Shown piece by piece: positions 1 to 7,519 of a stretch of 64,000 bases of DNA. The translations under genes were made by a program, and so were the position numbers. Within the stretch, counting starts at the first letter, position 1. Every line of letters begins with the position of its first letter. Below the pieces are notes generated by a model, which worked only from the letters and a program-made list of their open reading frames with translations, searched no databases and was not told where the DNA came from. The DNA comes from Mycolicibacterium rufum. GTDB taxonomy: Bacteria; Actinomycetota; Actinomycetes; Mycobacteriales; Mycobacteriaceae. Location: positions 3,596,001 to 3,660,000 of the forward strand of contig NZ_CP092427.2 in the NCBI RefSeq assembly GCF_022374875.2, in the 5' to 3' direction.

Positions 1-1
1 C

Positions 2-319
2 GACCTGCTGGCGCTGGGCGCCGACGCCGGCCAGGCCTGGGCGGATCCGCACGACGGTAGCGATTCGCACGTGCGGGCCGTGGTGCGGATGGCGCGCCGG
101 TCGGCGGCCTCGGGCGCCGCGTTGGCGCAGGGCGTCGAAGACCTCGCGGCGACGCTGCGCGCCGACGCCGCCGATGCGGCCGGGGCGCGGGCCGAGCGGG
201 CGTCCGTACTCATCGCCGGTCCGCTGGGGCTGTGCTACCTGCCGGCCTTCCTGTGCCTGGGGATCGTGCCCGTCGTGGCGGGGCTGGCCGGAGACGTCCT
301 GTGGTCAGGGGTGTTGTGA
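2..319 (+). CDS. TadC-like type II/IV secretion inner-membrane protein, C-terminal part (5' end outside window)
   Basis: Partial gene: the frame is open from base 2 to the TGA at 317-319, so only the last ~105 residues are present. The C-terminus ends in a hydrophobic run (LIAGPLGLCYLPAFLCLGIV) like the last membrane segment of T2SSF/TadC inner-membrane proteins. The preceding R/A/E-rich stretch (MARRSAASGAALAQGV) also fits that fold. The three genes directly downstream encode pilin-like and TadE/TadG-like proteins, the order seen in mycobacterial Tad loci (Rv3657c to Rv3654c). TadC proteins form the membrane platform that assembles Flp pili. Family call rests on the C-terminal pattern and context. 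Confidence 0.7.
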   Translation, partial: DLLALGADAGQAWADPHDGSDSHVRAVVRMARRSAASGAALAQGVEDLAATLRADAADAAGARAERASVLIAGPLGLCYLPAFLCLGIVPVVAGLAGDVLWSGVL

Positions 320-340
320 CAACCATCGAGGAGGAAACAC

Positions 341-544
341 ATGGTCAGACAACGGATGGCAGTTCTGCGGGCCCGCGTGCTCGGGCTCGCGGTCGACGAG
401 GACGGCATGTCGACCGTCGAGTACGCGATCGGCACGATCGCCGCCGCGGCGTTCGGCGCCATCCTCTACACCGTGGTCACCGGCGACTCGATCGTCGGCG
501 CGCTGACGAACATCATCAGCCGGGCGCTCACCACCAACATCTAG
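341..544 (+). CDS. DUF4244 Flp-pilin-like small membrane protein
   Basis: 67-residue protein with a short basic N-terminus, then G-MSTVEYAIG and a ~20-residue hydrophobic helix, the arrangement of class III prepilins (cleavage after Gly, Glu at +5, hydrophobic spine). It matches the mycobacterial DUF4244/Rv3656c pattern. A strong Shine-Dalgarno (GAGGAGGAAA, 329-338) sits just before the ATG. It follows the TadC end by 21 nt and precedes TadE- and TadG-like genes, so it is probably the major structural subunit of a Tad-type pilus or pseudopilus. Assembly into a pilus is inference. Confidence 0.8.
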   Translation: MVRQRMAVLRARVLGLAVDEDGMSTVEYAIGTIAAAAFGAILYTVVTGDSIVGALTNIISRALTTNI

Positions 545-546
545 AT

Positions 547-870
547 GGCTCGGCCGGTTTCGCCACCGTCGAGGCGGCGTTGGCGATCGGGTCGCTGGTG
601 GCGATGGTGGTCCTCTGCCTGGCCGGGCTCACGGCGGTCACTCTGCAGGTGCGCTGCGTCGACGCGGCCAGGGAGGCCGCGCGGCTGGCCGCCCGCGGAG
701 ACGATGCGGTGGCCGCCGACACCGCGCGGCGGGTCGCACCGGCCGGCGCGGGGGTGCAGCTGCGCCGCGACGGCGGCTACGTGGTCGCGACCGTCACGGC
801 GCGTTCGGCGCTGCTGCCGGGCATCGAGATCGCCGCGCACGGGGTGTCGGCCGTCGAACCCACGGGCTGA
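547..870 (+). CDS. TadE-like pseudopilin (start unresolved)
   Basis: The frame ending at 870 encodes GSAG-FATVEAALAIGSLVAMVV and then a VRCVDAAREAARLAARGD segment, typical of TadE-like minor pilins (Rv3655c-like). The prepilin peptidase signature, Gly before Phe with Glu at +5, is intact. No ATG, GTG or TTG lies in this frame upstream of the motif and after the DUF4244 gene begins. The first usable codon, TTG at 580, would remove the signature. An ATG at 545 directly abuts the DUF4244 stop (TAGATG) but is in another frame. I give coordinates from the first codon after that ATG; the true start could involve a frameshift, a non-canonical codon or a sequence error. Confidence 0.65.
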   Translation, partial: GSAGFATVEAALAIGSLVAMVVLCLAGLTAVTLQVRCVDAAREAARLAARGDDAVAADTARRVAPAGAGVQLRRDGGYVVATVTARSALLPGIEIAAHGVSAVEPTG

Positions 871-889
871 CGAACGCGGCGCGGCGACG

Positions 890-1213
890 GTGCTCGCCGC
901 GCTGATGCTGCTCGCGCTGGGCGTGGTGACGGCGGGGGGCGCGCTGGTCGGATCGGCCGTGGTGGCCCGGCACCGGGCAGCGGCGGCCGCCGACCTGGCC
1001 GCGCTGGCCGCTGCGGCGCAGCTGCCCGCGGGGCCGCAGGCCGCGTGCTCGGCCGCCGAGTCGGTCGCCCGGTCGATGGCCTCTAGGGTGGCACGGTGCG
1101 ATGTCGACGGACTGGACGTCGTTGTGATCGCCGAGGCGACGCCCGGCGTCGGGGCGCGATGGGTGGGACCGGCGACGGCGTCCGCGCGGGCAGGGCCGGT
1201 GGACTCCGGATGA
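890..1213 (+). CDS. TadG-like / Rv3654c-like small hydrophobic protein
   Basis: Encodes an N-terminal hydrophobic helix (VLAALMLLALGVVTAGGALVG) followed by VARHRAAAAADLAALAAAA, the pattern of the TadG/'helicase-secretion neighbourhood TadE-like' proteins that close mycobacterial Tad clusters. GTG at 890 is the first canonical start in frame. The family motif DERGAATV begins about seven codons earlier, overlapping the TadE stop (868-870), so translation may begin by coupling upstream. M. tuberculosis Rv3654c and Rv3655c have been reported as secreted and anti-apoptotic; that is literature knowledge, not visible here. Confidence 0.65.
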   Translation: MLAALMLLALGVVTAGGALVGSAVVARHRAAAAADLAALAAAAQLPAGPQAACSAAESVARSMASRVARCDVDGLDVVVIAEATPGVGARWVGPATASARAGPVDSG

Positions 1214-1265
1214 CAGCCGCCTCCGAGCGGGTTTACGGCGTCGTAAGGCGGGATACGCACACCTC

Positions 1266-2486
1266 ATGACCGGCGGCGAACTCCTCGCTGGCCGCTACGA
1301 GATGCGCGGCCTGCTCGGCCGTGGCGGCATGGCCGAGGTCCATGACGGCTGGGACAGCAGGCTGTGCCGGCCGGTGGCCATCAAGGTGCTGCACCCTGCG
1401 TTCACCACCGACCCCGACCTCCGTCGACGCTTCGAGGTGGAGGCGCGCGCCGCCGCTGCGCTGGCGCACCCGAACGTCGTCGCGGTGCACGACTTCGGTG
1501 AGCACGAGGGATCGCCGTTCATCATCATGGAGCGCCTGCCCGGCCGCACGCTGCACGATGTGATGGGCGCAGGGCCGATGTCCCCGCACCAGGTGCGCGC
1601 CGCCCTCGACGACGTGCTCGCCGGGCTGAGCGCCGCCCACGCCGCCGGCGTGCTGCACCGCGACATCAAGCCCGGCAACATCCTGCTCTCCGCCAGTGGC
1701 GACCGGATGAAGGTCGCCGACTTCGGCATCGCCAAGACGGGCGGAGCCGCCGAGACCAAGACCGGCCAGATCATCGGCACCATGTGCTACATGAGCCCCG
1801 AACGGGTGATGGGCGCGCCCGCGTCGGTCGCCGACGACCTCTACGCGGTGGCCGTCATCGGCTACGAGGCGCTTCTCGGCCAGCGTGCGTTCCCGCACGA
1901 TCATCCGGTCGCCCTCGCGCGCGCCATCATCGACACCCCGCCGCCCCCGCTGAGCGTGCGTCGCACCGACGTCGACCCCGCGCTCGCCGGCGTCATCGAC
2001 CGCGGGATGGCGCGCGACCCCGCGCATCGCTTCGGGAGCGCCGAACAGATGCGGGCCGCCCTGGCCGGCGACCCCGCCGCTCTGATGGGCGGACCGGTTC
2101 CAGCGCCCGCCGTCCCCGGGCGTCCCTCGACCAGGGTGATGGCCGCGCCTCTTCCCCCGACGGCCGGGTACTCGGCGCCGCCGCCGCGGCCGATCCGGCG
2201 CAAGAATCCGCGGCGCTACCTCCTCGCCGCGGCCGCCATCGTCGCCGCGTTCGTCGTGTCGGCCCTCGCCCTGGCGCTCGATCCCTTCGCCACCTCGCCG
2301 TCGCCGGCATCGGTGAGCACGAGCACGAGCGTGCCGCCGCCGACCACCAGCATCGCGCCGCCTCCACCGCCCGCCCCGTCACCGGTGGTGCAACAGCCCG
2401 AGCCGGCGCCGCCCCAGTACGCGCCGGGTCCCGGCAACGGGCACGGCAACGGCAAGGGCAACGGCGACAAGAAGAAGAAGGGCTGA
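1266..2486 (+). CDS. Transmembrane Ser/Thr protein kinase (Pkn type)
   Basis: 406 residues. The N-terminal kinase domain (about 10-265) has the glycine-rich loop GRGGMAEV (18-25), the ATP-binding Lys in VAIKVL (K40), catalytic HRDIKPGN (D133), DFG (D152) and a GTMCYMSPE activation segment. A Pro-rich linker precedes one membrane helix (~318-340). The extracytoplasmic part is short and low-complexity, Thr/Pro-rich and then Gly/Asn/His/Lys-rich, with no PASTA repeats, so it is not PknB. All catalytic residues are present, so it should be active. It lies 52 nt after the Tad genes on the same strand; co-regulation or phosphorylation of Tad components is speculation. It ends 7 nt from the convergent gene. 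Confidence 0.93.
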   Translation: MTGGELLAGRYEMRGLLGRGGMAEVHDGWDSRLCRPVAIKVLHPAFTTDPDLRRRFEVEARAAAALAHPNVVAVHDFGEHEGSPFIIMERLPGRTLHDVMGAGPMSPHQVRAALDDVLAGLSAAHAAGVLHRDIKPGNILLSASGDRMKVADFGIAKTGGAAETKTGQIIGTMCYMSPERVMGAPASVADDLYAVAVIGYEALLGQRAFPHDHPVALARAIIDTPPPPLSVRRTDVDPALAGVIDRGMARDPAHRFGSAEQMRAALAGDPAALMGGPVPAPAVPGRPSTRVMAAPLPPTAGYSAPPPRPIRRKNPRRYLLAAAAIVAAFVVSALALALDPFATSPSPASVSTSTSVPPPTTSIAPPPPPAPSPVVQQPEPAPPQYAPGPGNGHGNGKGNGDKKKKG

Positions 2487-2493
2487 GCCCGAC

Positions 2494-3567
2494 TCAGCGC
2501 TTGCCGTTTCTCCTGCTGCGCGAACGTGTCTCCTCCGGCAGGGGCTCGCGCTCGTCCAGCCGCGCTTCTTCGATCTCCGTCGGCGTCGGCAGCCGCAGTT
2601 CCGCCAGCCCGGCGTTCACGCCCTCGCGGAGTTCGATGCGGTGCACGGTCACGTGCACGGGCGTCCAGCCGCCGTCACGGGCCACCACGCGCAGCACTGC
2701 CGAGACGGCGCCGGTGCCGAAACCGGCGGCCATCTCCAGCGCGGCCGCCCTGTCGTTCGGATGGATGGCGTCCTCGCTGGACATCCCGGCGCGCCAGTCG
2801 AAGAACGGCACCGGGTCGTCGAGCCACTTCACCAGCATCCAGTGCTCGGGATCGACGAGCGCGCGGTGCACGCCCGGCTGGGCCAGGCCCGCCAGGATGC
2901 GCTGCGCAAGCACGTCGTCCTGCACGGTGCGCCCCTCCCGCACGCTGCGCCAGTTCATCGCGCGGCACACCAGCCGCTCGGTGTCGTCGTCGTCGCTCTC
3001 GGCCATCGACCGCGCGACGAACCCGATGGTGATCTGCTCGCCGCGGTAGTCGGTGACGTCCCAGGTGCTGCAAATGGTCACGCCCGCTTCGGGTTTGATC
3101 AGCATGCTGATGACCTCGGCCTCGTGCGGGTTGAGGTCGCGGCGCGGCAGGTCATCGGCGAAGGTGCGGTCGTGGGTGGGTTCCTTGGCCGGGTCCCAGC
3201 CGCCGATCTCCAGCGATTCCACGGTGTCGGTGGCGGTGCCCGCGCTCAGATCCCAGACCAGGGAGCCCACCATCGGCCGCGGGGGCGGTTCCTCGTCCGC
3301 CGCGCCGATCCACATCTGCACGCCGTGGATCCGACCGTCGGACATCGCGACCACCTCGGTGCGGATCACGCAGTCGTTCTTGGGGGTGATGCTGCTCAGG
3401 CCGGAACCGCCGCGCACCGTCTCGCTGATCGCCGTCTGGATCGCCATCAGGTGGGGATTGCGGCGCAGCAACGACGAGATCGGGATCAGGTTCACTGTGC
3501 GCGCACCCTGTGCCACCACGGTGGGCTCATGGCCCAGTGTCTCCACGAGCAACCAGTCGTGGCTCAT
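2494..3567 (-). CDS. Rv3651-like conserved mycobacterial protein (PAS/GAF-like sensor fold)
   Basis: 357 residues from ATG 3567 (MSHDWLLVETLG); an in-frame ATG 33 nt upstream is less likely because the conserved start is MSHDWLL. It resembles the mycobacteria-restricted Rv3651 family, for which a PAS/GAF-like multidomain structure has been described. Regions suggestive of PAS folds are at ~70-150 and ~230-320. No catalytic motif is visible. The tail is highly charged (EEARLDEREPLPEETRSRSRR). It is cytosolic by composition, monocistronic and convergent with the kinase gene. The ligand and function are unknown; a sensory role is inference from fold. Confidence 0.75.
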   Translation of the reverse strand: MSHDWLLVETLGHEPTVVAQGARTVNLIPISSLLRRNPHLMAIQTAISETVRGGSGLSSITPKNDCVIRTEVVAMSDGRIHGVQMWIGAADEEPPPRPMVGSLVWDLSAGTATDTVESLEIGGWDPAKEPTHDRTFADDLPRRDLNPHEAEVISMLIKPEAGVTICSTWDVTDYRGEQITIGFVARSMAESDDDDTERLVCRAMNWRSVREGRTVQDDVLAQRILAGLAQPGVHRALVDPEHWMLVKWLDDPVPFFDWRAGMSSEDAIHPNDRAAALEMAAGFGTGAVSAVLRVVARDGGWTPVHVTVHRIELREGVNAGLAELRLPTPTEIEEARLDEREPLPEETRSRSRRNGKR

Positions 3568-3786
3568 GGCCTCGATCCTACCGAGGGTGGGCCACGGCAA
3601 CCGGCCCGCTCAGCGCTGCGGAACCCGTACCGTCCCGCAGACGGACACCTCGGCAAACGCGGCGGGGGTAGCCCGCGGTCTTGCCCCGCCCGCATGTGAG
3701 GGGGTAGGTTGCGATCCATCGAGGCGGGTGCGGATCCCGTTGTCGGCAACCATGGCGACTGTCGAGGGGTCGGTCGCCAGCACGGG
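3568..3786. other. Intergenic region without a supported gene
   Basis: About 220 nt between the Rv3651-like start and the end of the helicase gene. Reference mycobacteria can carry a PE gene here; none is visible. Open frames across it are extensions of neighbouring or antisense frames with no start, RBS or family match. It should hold the promoter of the minus-strand Rv3651-like gene; no clear -10/-35 pair stands out. Confidence 0.5.
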
Positions 3787-6117
3787 TCAGCCCCTCGCGA
3801 GCGCGTCCAGAACCAGGCGCAGCACCCGGACGGCACCGTCCTTGTCGAGTGGGTCGTTGCCGTTGCCGCACTTGGGCGACTGCACGCACGAGGGGCAGCC
3901 CGCCGGGCATTCGCACGCCTCGATCGCCGAGGCGGTGGCCTCCCACCAGCGGGTGATCGCGCCATGACCGCGCGCCGCGAAGCCGGCGCCGCCCGGATGG
4001 CCGTCGTAGACGAAAATCGTCGGCAGCCCGTCGACGGGCCCGACCGCTGTGGACACCCCGCCGATGTCGCCGCGGTCGCAGCTGGCGATCAGCGGCAGCA
4101 GACCGATGGCCGCGTGTTCGGCCGCATGCAGCGACCCGGGGATGCGCAGCGGGTCGATCCCTCTGTCCGCCAATGCTTCCGGGGTGATGGTGCACATCAC
4201 CGCCATGGTGTCCAGCGTGCGGGTCGGCATGTCGAGTTCGCAGAAGTCGATGATCTCCCCGTCGAGGCGGCGCCGCAGATATCCGGTCACGGTGTTGCTC
4301 ACACACACCGGCACCAGGCCGACCGTCACCGGCCCGTGTACCGCGCGTTCGCCGGGACCGGTGGCGGTGATGTCGGTCAGTTCCCGCGCGAACGTCGTGT
4401 AGCCGGGATCTTCGGCGTGCACGAACGCGATCCCGTCCTCGAAGTCCAGTGAATCCACCACGTAGCTCTCGCCCTGGTGCAGATAGACCGCCCCGGGATG
4501 CACCGAGGAGGCGGCCTGCCCCGCGCCCGCACTGCCCAGCATCCGGCCGGTGTCGGCCTCCAGGATCGCGATCTGCCCGCCGGTGGACCCCCGGATGTCG
4601 ACGGCGGGATGCGGGTCCAGGCCGGGGGTGGGGAAGAAGCCGCTCGGACGGCGGCGCAGCAGTCCGTCGTCGACGAGGGTGCCGGCCACCGCCTCGGCGT
4701 CCCACATCCGCACCTCGGCGTCGGTCAACGGCAGTTCGGTTGCCGCGCAGAGCAGTTGAGGGCCGAGGACATAGGGGTTGCCCGGATCGATCACCACGCG
4801 CTCGATCGGCTTGTCCAGCAGCGCCGCCGGATGATGCACCAGGTAGGTGTCCAACGGGTCGTCGCGGGCGATCAGCACCACCAGCGCGCCCTGCCCGCGC
4901 CGGCCGGCGCGTCCCGCCTGCTGCCAGAACGACGCGACGGTGCCCGGAAACCCGGCCAGCACAACGGCATCCAGGCCCGCGATGTCGACACCGAGCTCCA
5001 GCGCATTCGTCGTCGCCATGCCCCGCAACCGCCCGTCGGCCAGCGCCCGCTCCAGCGAGCGGCGGTCCTCGGCGAGGTAACCCGCCCGGTAGGACGCCAC
5101 CTGCTCGGCCAGCTCCGGTGCCGTGTCGACCAGCCGCGCCCGCGCGCCCAGGGCCGCCAGTTCCGCGCCGCGCCGCGAGCGCACGAACGTCAGCGTGCGC
5201 GCGCCCTCGGTGATCAGATCGGCCATCACCCGGGAGGCCTCCGCCCCGGCCGACCGGCGCACCGGCGCCCCGTTCTCACCCACCAGGTCGTCGATCAGGG
5301 CCGGCTCCCACAGCGCCACGGTGCGGGCGCCCTGCGGCGACCCGTCCTCGGTGACCTCGGCGACGGTCTGCCCGATCAGCTCCGAGGCGGTGGTCGCCGG
5401 ATCGGCCGTGGTCGCGCTGGCGAAGATGACGGTCGGCATCTCCCCGCCGGGGGAGTAGCGCGCGCACAGCCGCAGCAACCTGCGCAGCACCATCGCCACG
5501 TTGGAACCGAAAATACCGCGGTAGTAGTGACATTCGTCGACGACGAGGTAGCGCAGGTGACGCAGGAACACCGCCCAGCGGGCGTGGTTGCGCAGCATCG
5601 ACAGATGGATCATGTCCGGATTGGAGAAGATCCACCGCGACCGTTCCCGCGCGAACCGGCGGACGTCGGCGGAGGTGTCGCCGTCGTAGGACGTCGGCGC
5701 GACGTCGTCGAGCCCGGCGGCCGCGGTCAGCGAGGCCACCGCACGCAACTGGTCGTGCCCCAGCGCCTTGGTCGGGGACAGGTACAGCGCCCGGGCGCGC
5801 GGATTCTCTGTCAGTGCCGTCAATATCGGCAGCTGGTAGGCCAGCGACTTGCCCGAGGCGGTACCGGTGCTGAGCACGACGTGGCGGCCGTCGCGGGCCA
5901 GTTCGGCCGCGGCGAGCTGGTGTGACCACGGGGCCTCGATGCCGCGATCATGGAAGGCCCGCACCACATCTGGGGGTGTCCAGGTCGGCCAGGCCAGCGT
6001 CCGCGCCCGGCGCGGCGGCAGGTCGGCGACGTGGCGCAGCGGGTGCTCGTCGGACGGGGTGCCGTCGACGGCGCAGGCCAGCAGCTCGCGGCCGAAACCC
6101 GGCCCCGGATCAGCCAC
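3787..6117 (-). CDS. DEAD/DEAH-box ATP-dependent helicase with DUF1998-type C-terminus (Rv3649-like)
   Basis: 776 residues from GTG 6117 (VADPGPGFGRELLA). The open frame runs 102 codons further, but that part lies in the cspA upstream region and has no family character. Helicase motifs: Q-like WSHQ, Walker A STGTASGKSLAY, motif Ib SPTKALGHDQ, DEAD-equivalent VVDECHYY, SAT-type FASATT and motif VI QQAGRAGRRGQG. The C-terminus has four cysteines in CECPAGCPSCVQSPKCGNGN, the zinc-binding cluster of the MrfA/Hrq1-like helicase group. In Bacillus the MrfA homologue acts in mitomycin-C repair, so a DNA-repair helicase role is a reasonable family inference. It is divergent from cspA. Confidence 0.9.
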   Translation of the reverse strand: MADPGPGFGRELLACAVDGTPSDEHPLRHVADLPPRRARTLAWPTWTPPDVVRAFHDRGIEAPWSHQLAAAELARDGRHVVLSTGTASGKSLAYQLPILTALTENPRARALYLSPTKALGHDQLRAVASLTAAAGLDDVAPTSYDGDTSADVRRFARERSRWIFSNPDMIHLSMLRNHARWAVFLRHLRYLVVDECHYYRGIFGSNVAMVLRRLLRLCARYSPGGEMPTVIFASATTADPATTASELIGQTVAEVTEDGSPQGARTVALWEPALIDDLVGENGAPVRRSAGAEASRVMADLITEGARTLTFVRSRRGAELAALGARARLVDTAPELAEQVASYRAGYLAEDRRSLERALADGRLRGMATTNALELGVDIAGLDAVVLAGFPGTVASFWQQAGRAGRRGQGALVVLIARDDPLDTYLVHHPAALLDKPIERVVIDPGNPYVLGPQLLCAATELPLTDAEVRMWDAEAVAGTLVDDGLLRRRPSGFFPTPGLDPHPAVDIRGSTGGQIAILEADTGRMLGSAGAGQAASSVHPGAVYLHQGESYVVDSLDFEDGIAFVHAEDPGYTTFARELTDITATGPGERAVHGPVTVGLVPVCVSNTVTGYLRRRLDGEIIDFCELDMPTRTLDTMAVMCTITPEALADRGIDPLRIPGSLHAAEHAAIGLLPLIASCDRGDIGGVSTAVGPVDGLPTIFVYDGHPGGAGFAARGHGAITRWWEATASAIEACECPAGCPSCVQSPKCGNGNDPLDKDGAVRVLRLVLDALARG

Positions 6118-6416
6118 CTCGGACCCCTCCACACATCCCCTACATCGCGTCGTACGTCGATTGTCGCCTACATGTTGATTCTGAAGCGCTTGTCGGACTG
6201 TCGCAGCAGCGCTGAACGTGGTTGACTTACCGCGGTCGCAGCTTCTGTGTTCGTGTATACGCACTCGCAGGAACGACGTTGCGATCGCGGTTCCTGCGAG
6301 GGTTGTAGGTCGGGTCGAGTTCCGAGCACTCCACGAAGGTATGGCGGTCGGAACGGGCCCGGTACACCGGAAGTCGGTGAACCGCTCCCGGTAAGAAGAG
6401 AAGGAAATTACGAAAG
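6118..6416. other. Divergent intergenic region and cspA leader
   Basis: 299 nt between the helicase start (minus strand) and the cspA start (plus strand). It is less GC-rich than the genes around it and contains TTGACT at 6222-6227, the best -35-like hexamer here. No -10 sits at ideal spacing; TATACG at 6256 is too far. The second half holds at least three inverted repeats described separately, so cspA mRNA probably has a structured leader of 100-200 nt, common for cold-shock genes. A purine-rich RBS (GAAGAGAAGGA, ending 6405) precedes ATG 6417. Confidence 0.55.
6264..6300 (+). promoter_or_regulatory. Perfect 11-bp hairpin in the cspA leader
   Basis: CTCGCAGGAAC (6264-6274) is exactly complementary to GTTCCTGCGAG (6290-6300), leaving a 15-nt loop that itself contains the palindrome GCGATCGC (6281-6288). 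Two further stems follow: GTTCCGA 6319-6325 with TCGGAAC 6348-6354, and CACCG 6365-6369 with CGGTG 6375-6379. The elements lie 40-150 nt before the cspA start and not behind a gene end, so they are unlikely to be terminators. A temperature- or RNase-sensitive leader is inferred by analogy with other cold-shock mRNAs. Confidence 0.6.
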
Positions 6417-6620
6417 ATGCCACAGGGAACTGTGAAGTGGTTCAACGCGGAGAAGGGCTTCGGCTTCATCGCCCCCGAGGACGGCTCCGCTGACGTTTTT
6501 GTCCACTACACGGAGATCCAGGGTTCCGGCTTCCGCACCCTGGAAGAGAACCAGAAGGTCGAGTTCGAGGTCGGCCAGAGCCCCAAGGGGCCGCAGGCCA
6601 CCGGCGTTCGCGCCGTCTGA
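6417..6620 (+). CDS. cspA: Cold-shock protein CspA
   Basis: 67 residues, exactly the usual size of the CSD family. RNP1 is KGFGFI (14-19) and RNP2 is VFVHY (27-31), the two nucleic-acid-binding motifs of the five-stranded OB barrel. It acts in the cytoplasm as an RNA chaperone that melts secondary structure. ATG 6417 follows a purine-rich RBS. The gene is followed by a strong terminator, so it is a single-gene transcript. Equivalent to Rv3648c. The structured leader upstream suggests post-transcriptional control. Confidence 0.97.
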   Translation: MPQGTVKWFNAEKGFGFIAPEDGSADVFVHYTEIQGSGFRTLEENQKVEFEVGQSPKGPQATGVRAV

Positions 6621-6639
6621 GCAACCGAAGACCTCTTCG

Positions 6640-6690
6640 AACACCCCCGCGCCATCCTCACGAGGACGACGCGGGGGTGTTTCGTTTCGT
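6640..6690 (+). terminator. Strong stem-loop terminator of cspA
   Basis: Starts 19 nt after the cspA stop. AACACCCCCGCG (6640-6651) pairs perfectly with CGCGGGGGTGTT (6670-6681), a 12-bp stem with an 18-nt loop, followed by a short T-rich stretch (TCGTTTCGT). Typical of mycobacterial terminators with an imperfect U-tail. Confidence 0.85.
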
Positions 6691-6771
6691 CGTGAGGCTC
6701 GTCGTGAGGCGACGCGCAGCGGCAACGCAGGGTTCACGTCGGGGCGCTCGGGCTGGCCTACTGTCGTCAGT

Positions 6772-7365
6772 GTGAGCCAGCTGTCCTTCTTCTCGGCTGA
6801 GTCGGTGCCGCCGGCGATCGCCGATCTGACGGGAATTCTGGCCGCGCCGGGCCAAGCCGTGCTGGTAGGCGGAGCGCAGGGGCAGACGGCGCGCCTGTCG
6901 GTGGTCGTCGAGGATCTGTGGCGGGCCACCGCGCTGGCCGAGATGATCGCCGAGGCCGGGCTGGAGCCCGAGATCTCCCGCACCGACGAGAACACCCCGC
7001 TGGTGCGCACCGCGCTCGACGTCCGGTTGGTCGCCATCGCCGTCGAGTGGACGCGGGGAGCGGTCAAGACCGTGCCCGCGCAGTGGCTGCCCGGCCCGCG
7101 GGAGCTGCGGTCCTGGACGTTGGCCGCAGGCAGCCCGGAGGCCGACGACCGGTATCTGCTCGGCTTGGACCCACACGCGCCGGACACGCATTCCGCACTC
7201 GCGTCGGCGATGATGCGGGTGGGAATCGCGCCGACGCTGATCGGGACCAGGGGGGCCCGCCCGGCGTTGCGGATCAGCGGTCGGCGACGGCTGTCGCGCC
7301 TGGTAGAGAACGTGGGGGAACCTCCGCCGGGCCCTGAGGCGTTGGCTCAATGGCCGCGGATCTAG
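6772..7365 (+). CDS. Conserved mycobacterial hypothetical protein (Rv3647c-like)
   Basis: 197 residues from GTG 6772 (VSQLSFFSAES). The longer open frame upstream runs back through the terminator and cspA and is rejected. Matches the size and position of Rv3647c between cspA and topA. The sequence is compact alpha/beta-like (VVVEDLWRATALAEMIAEAGLEPEI; SALASAMMRVGIAPTLIG), with no signal peptide or membrane helix and no catalytic motif I recognise. Function unknown. It may share transcription with topA 154 nt downstream. Confidence 0.75.
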   Translation: MSQLSFFSAESVPPAIADLTGILAAPGQAVLVGGAQGQTARLSVVVEDLWRATALAEMIAEAGLEPEISRTDENTPLVRTALDVRLVAIAVEWTRGAVKTVPAQWLPGPRELRSWTLAAGSPEADDRYLLGLDPHAPDTHSALASAMMRVGIAPTLIGTRGARPALRISGRRRLSRLVENVGEPPPGPEALAQWPRI

Positions 7366-7519
7366 CGGTTCGGGGGTGATCGCGGCGCAGGGGGCCGGTT
7401 TGCGTCGGCACGCCCGGGGTGCGAAATTGTTCGTTGCCGGAGCGGGGCAGCATGAGAACGTGCGAGCCTGCAGGCAGCAGAGAGAGAAGTAGTACGAGTG
7501 AGAACAGTGAACGGGATAG

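Noticed and set aside
6118..6423. 102-codon N-terminal extension of the helicase frame
   Set aside because: It crosses the cspA leader and start and has no family similarity; the conserved helicase begins at GTG 6117.
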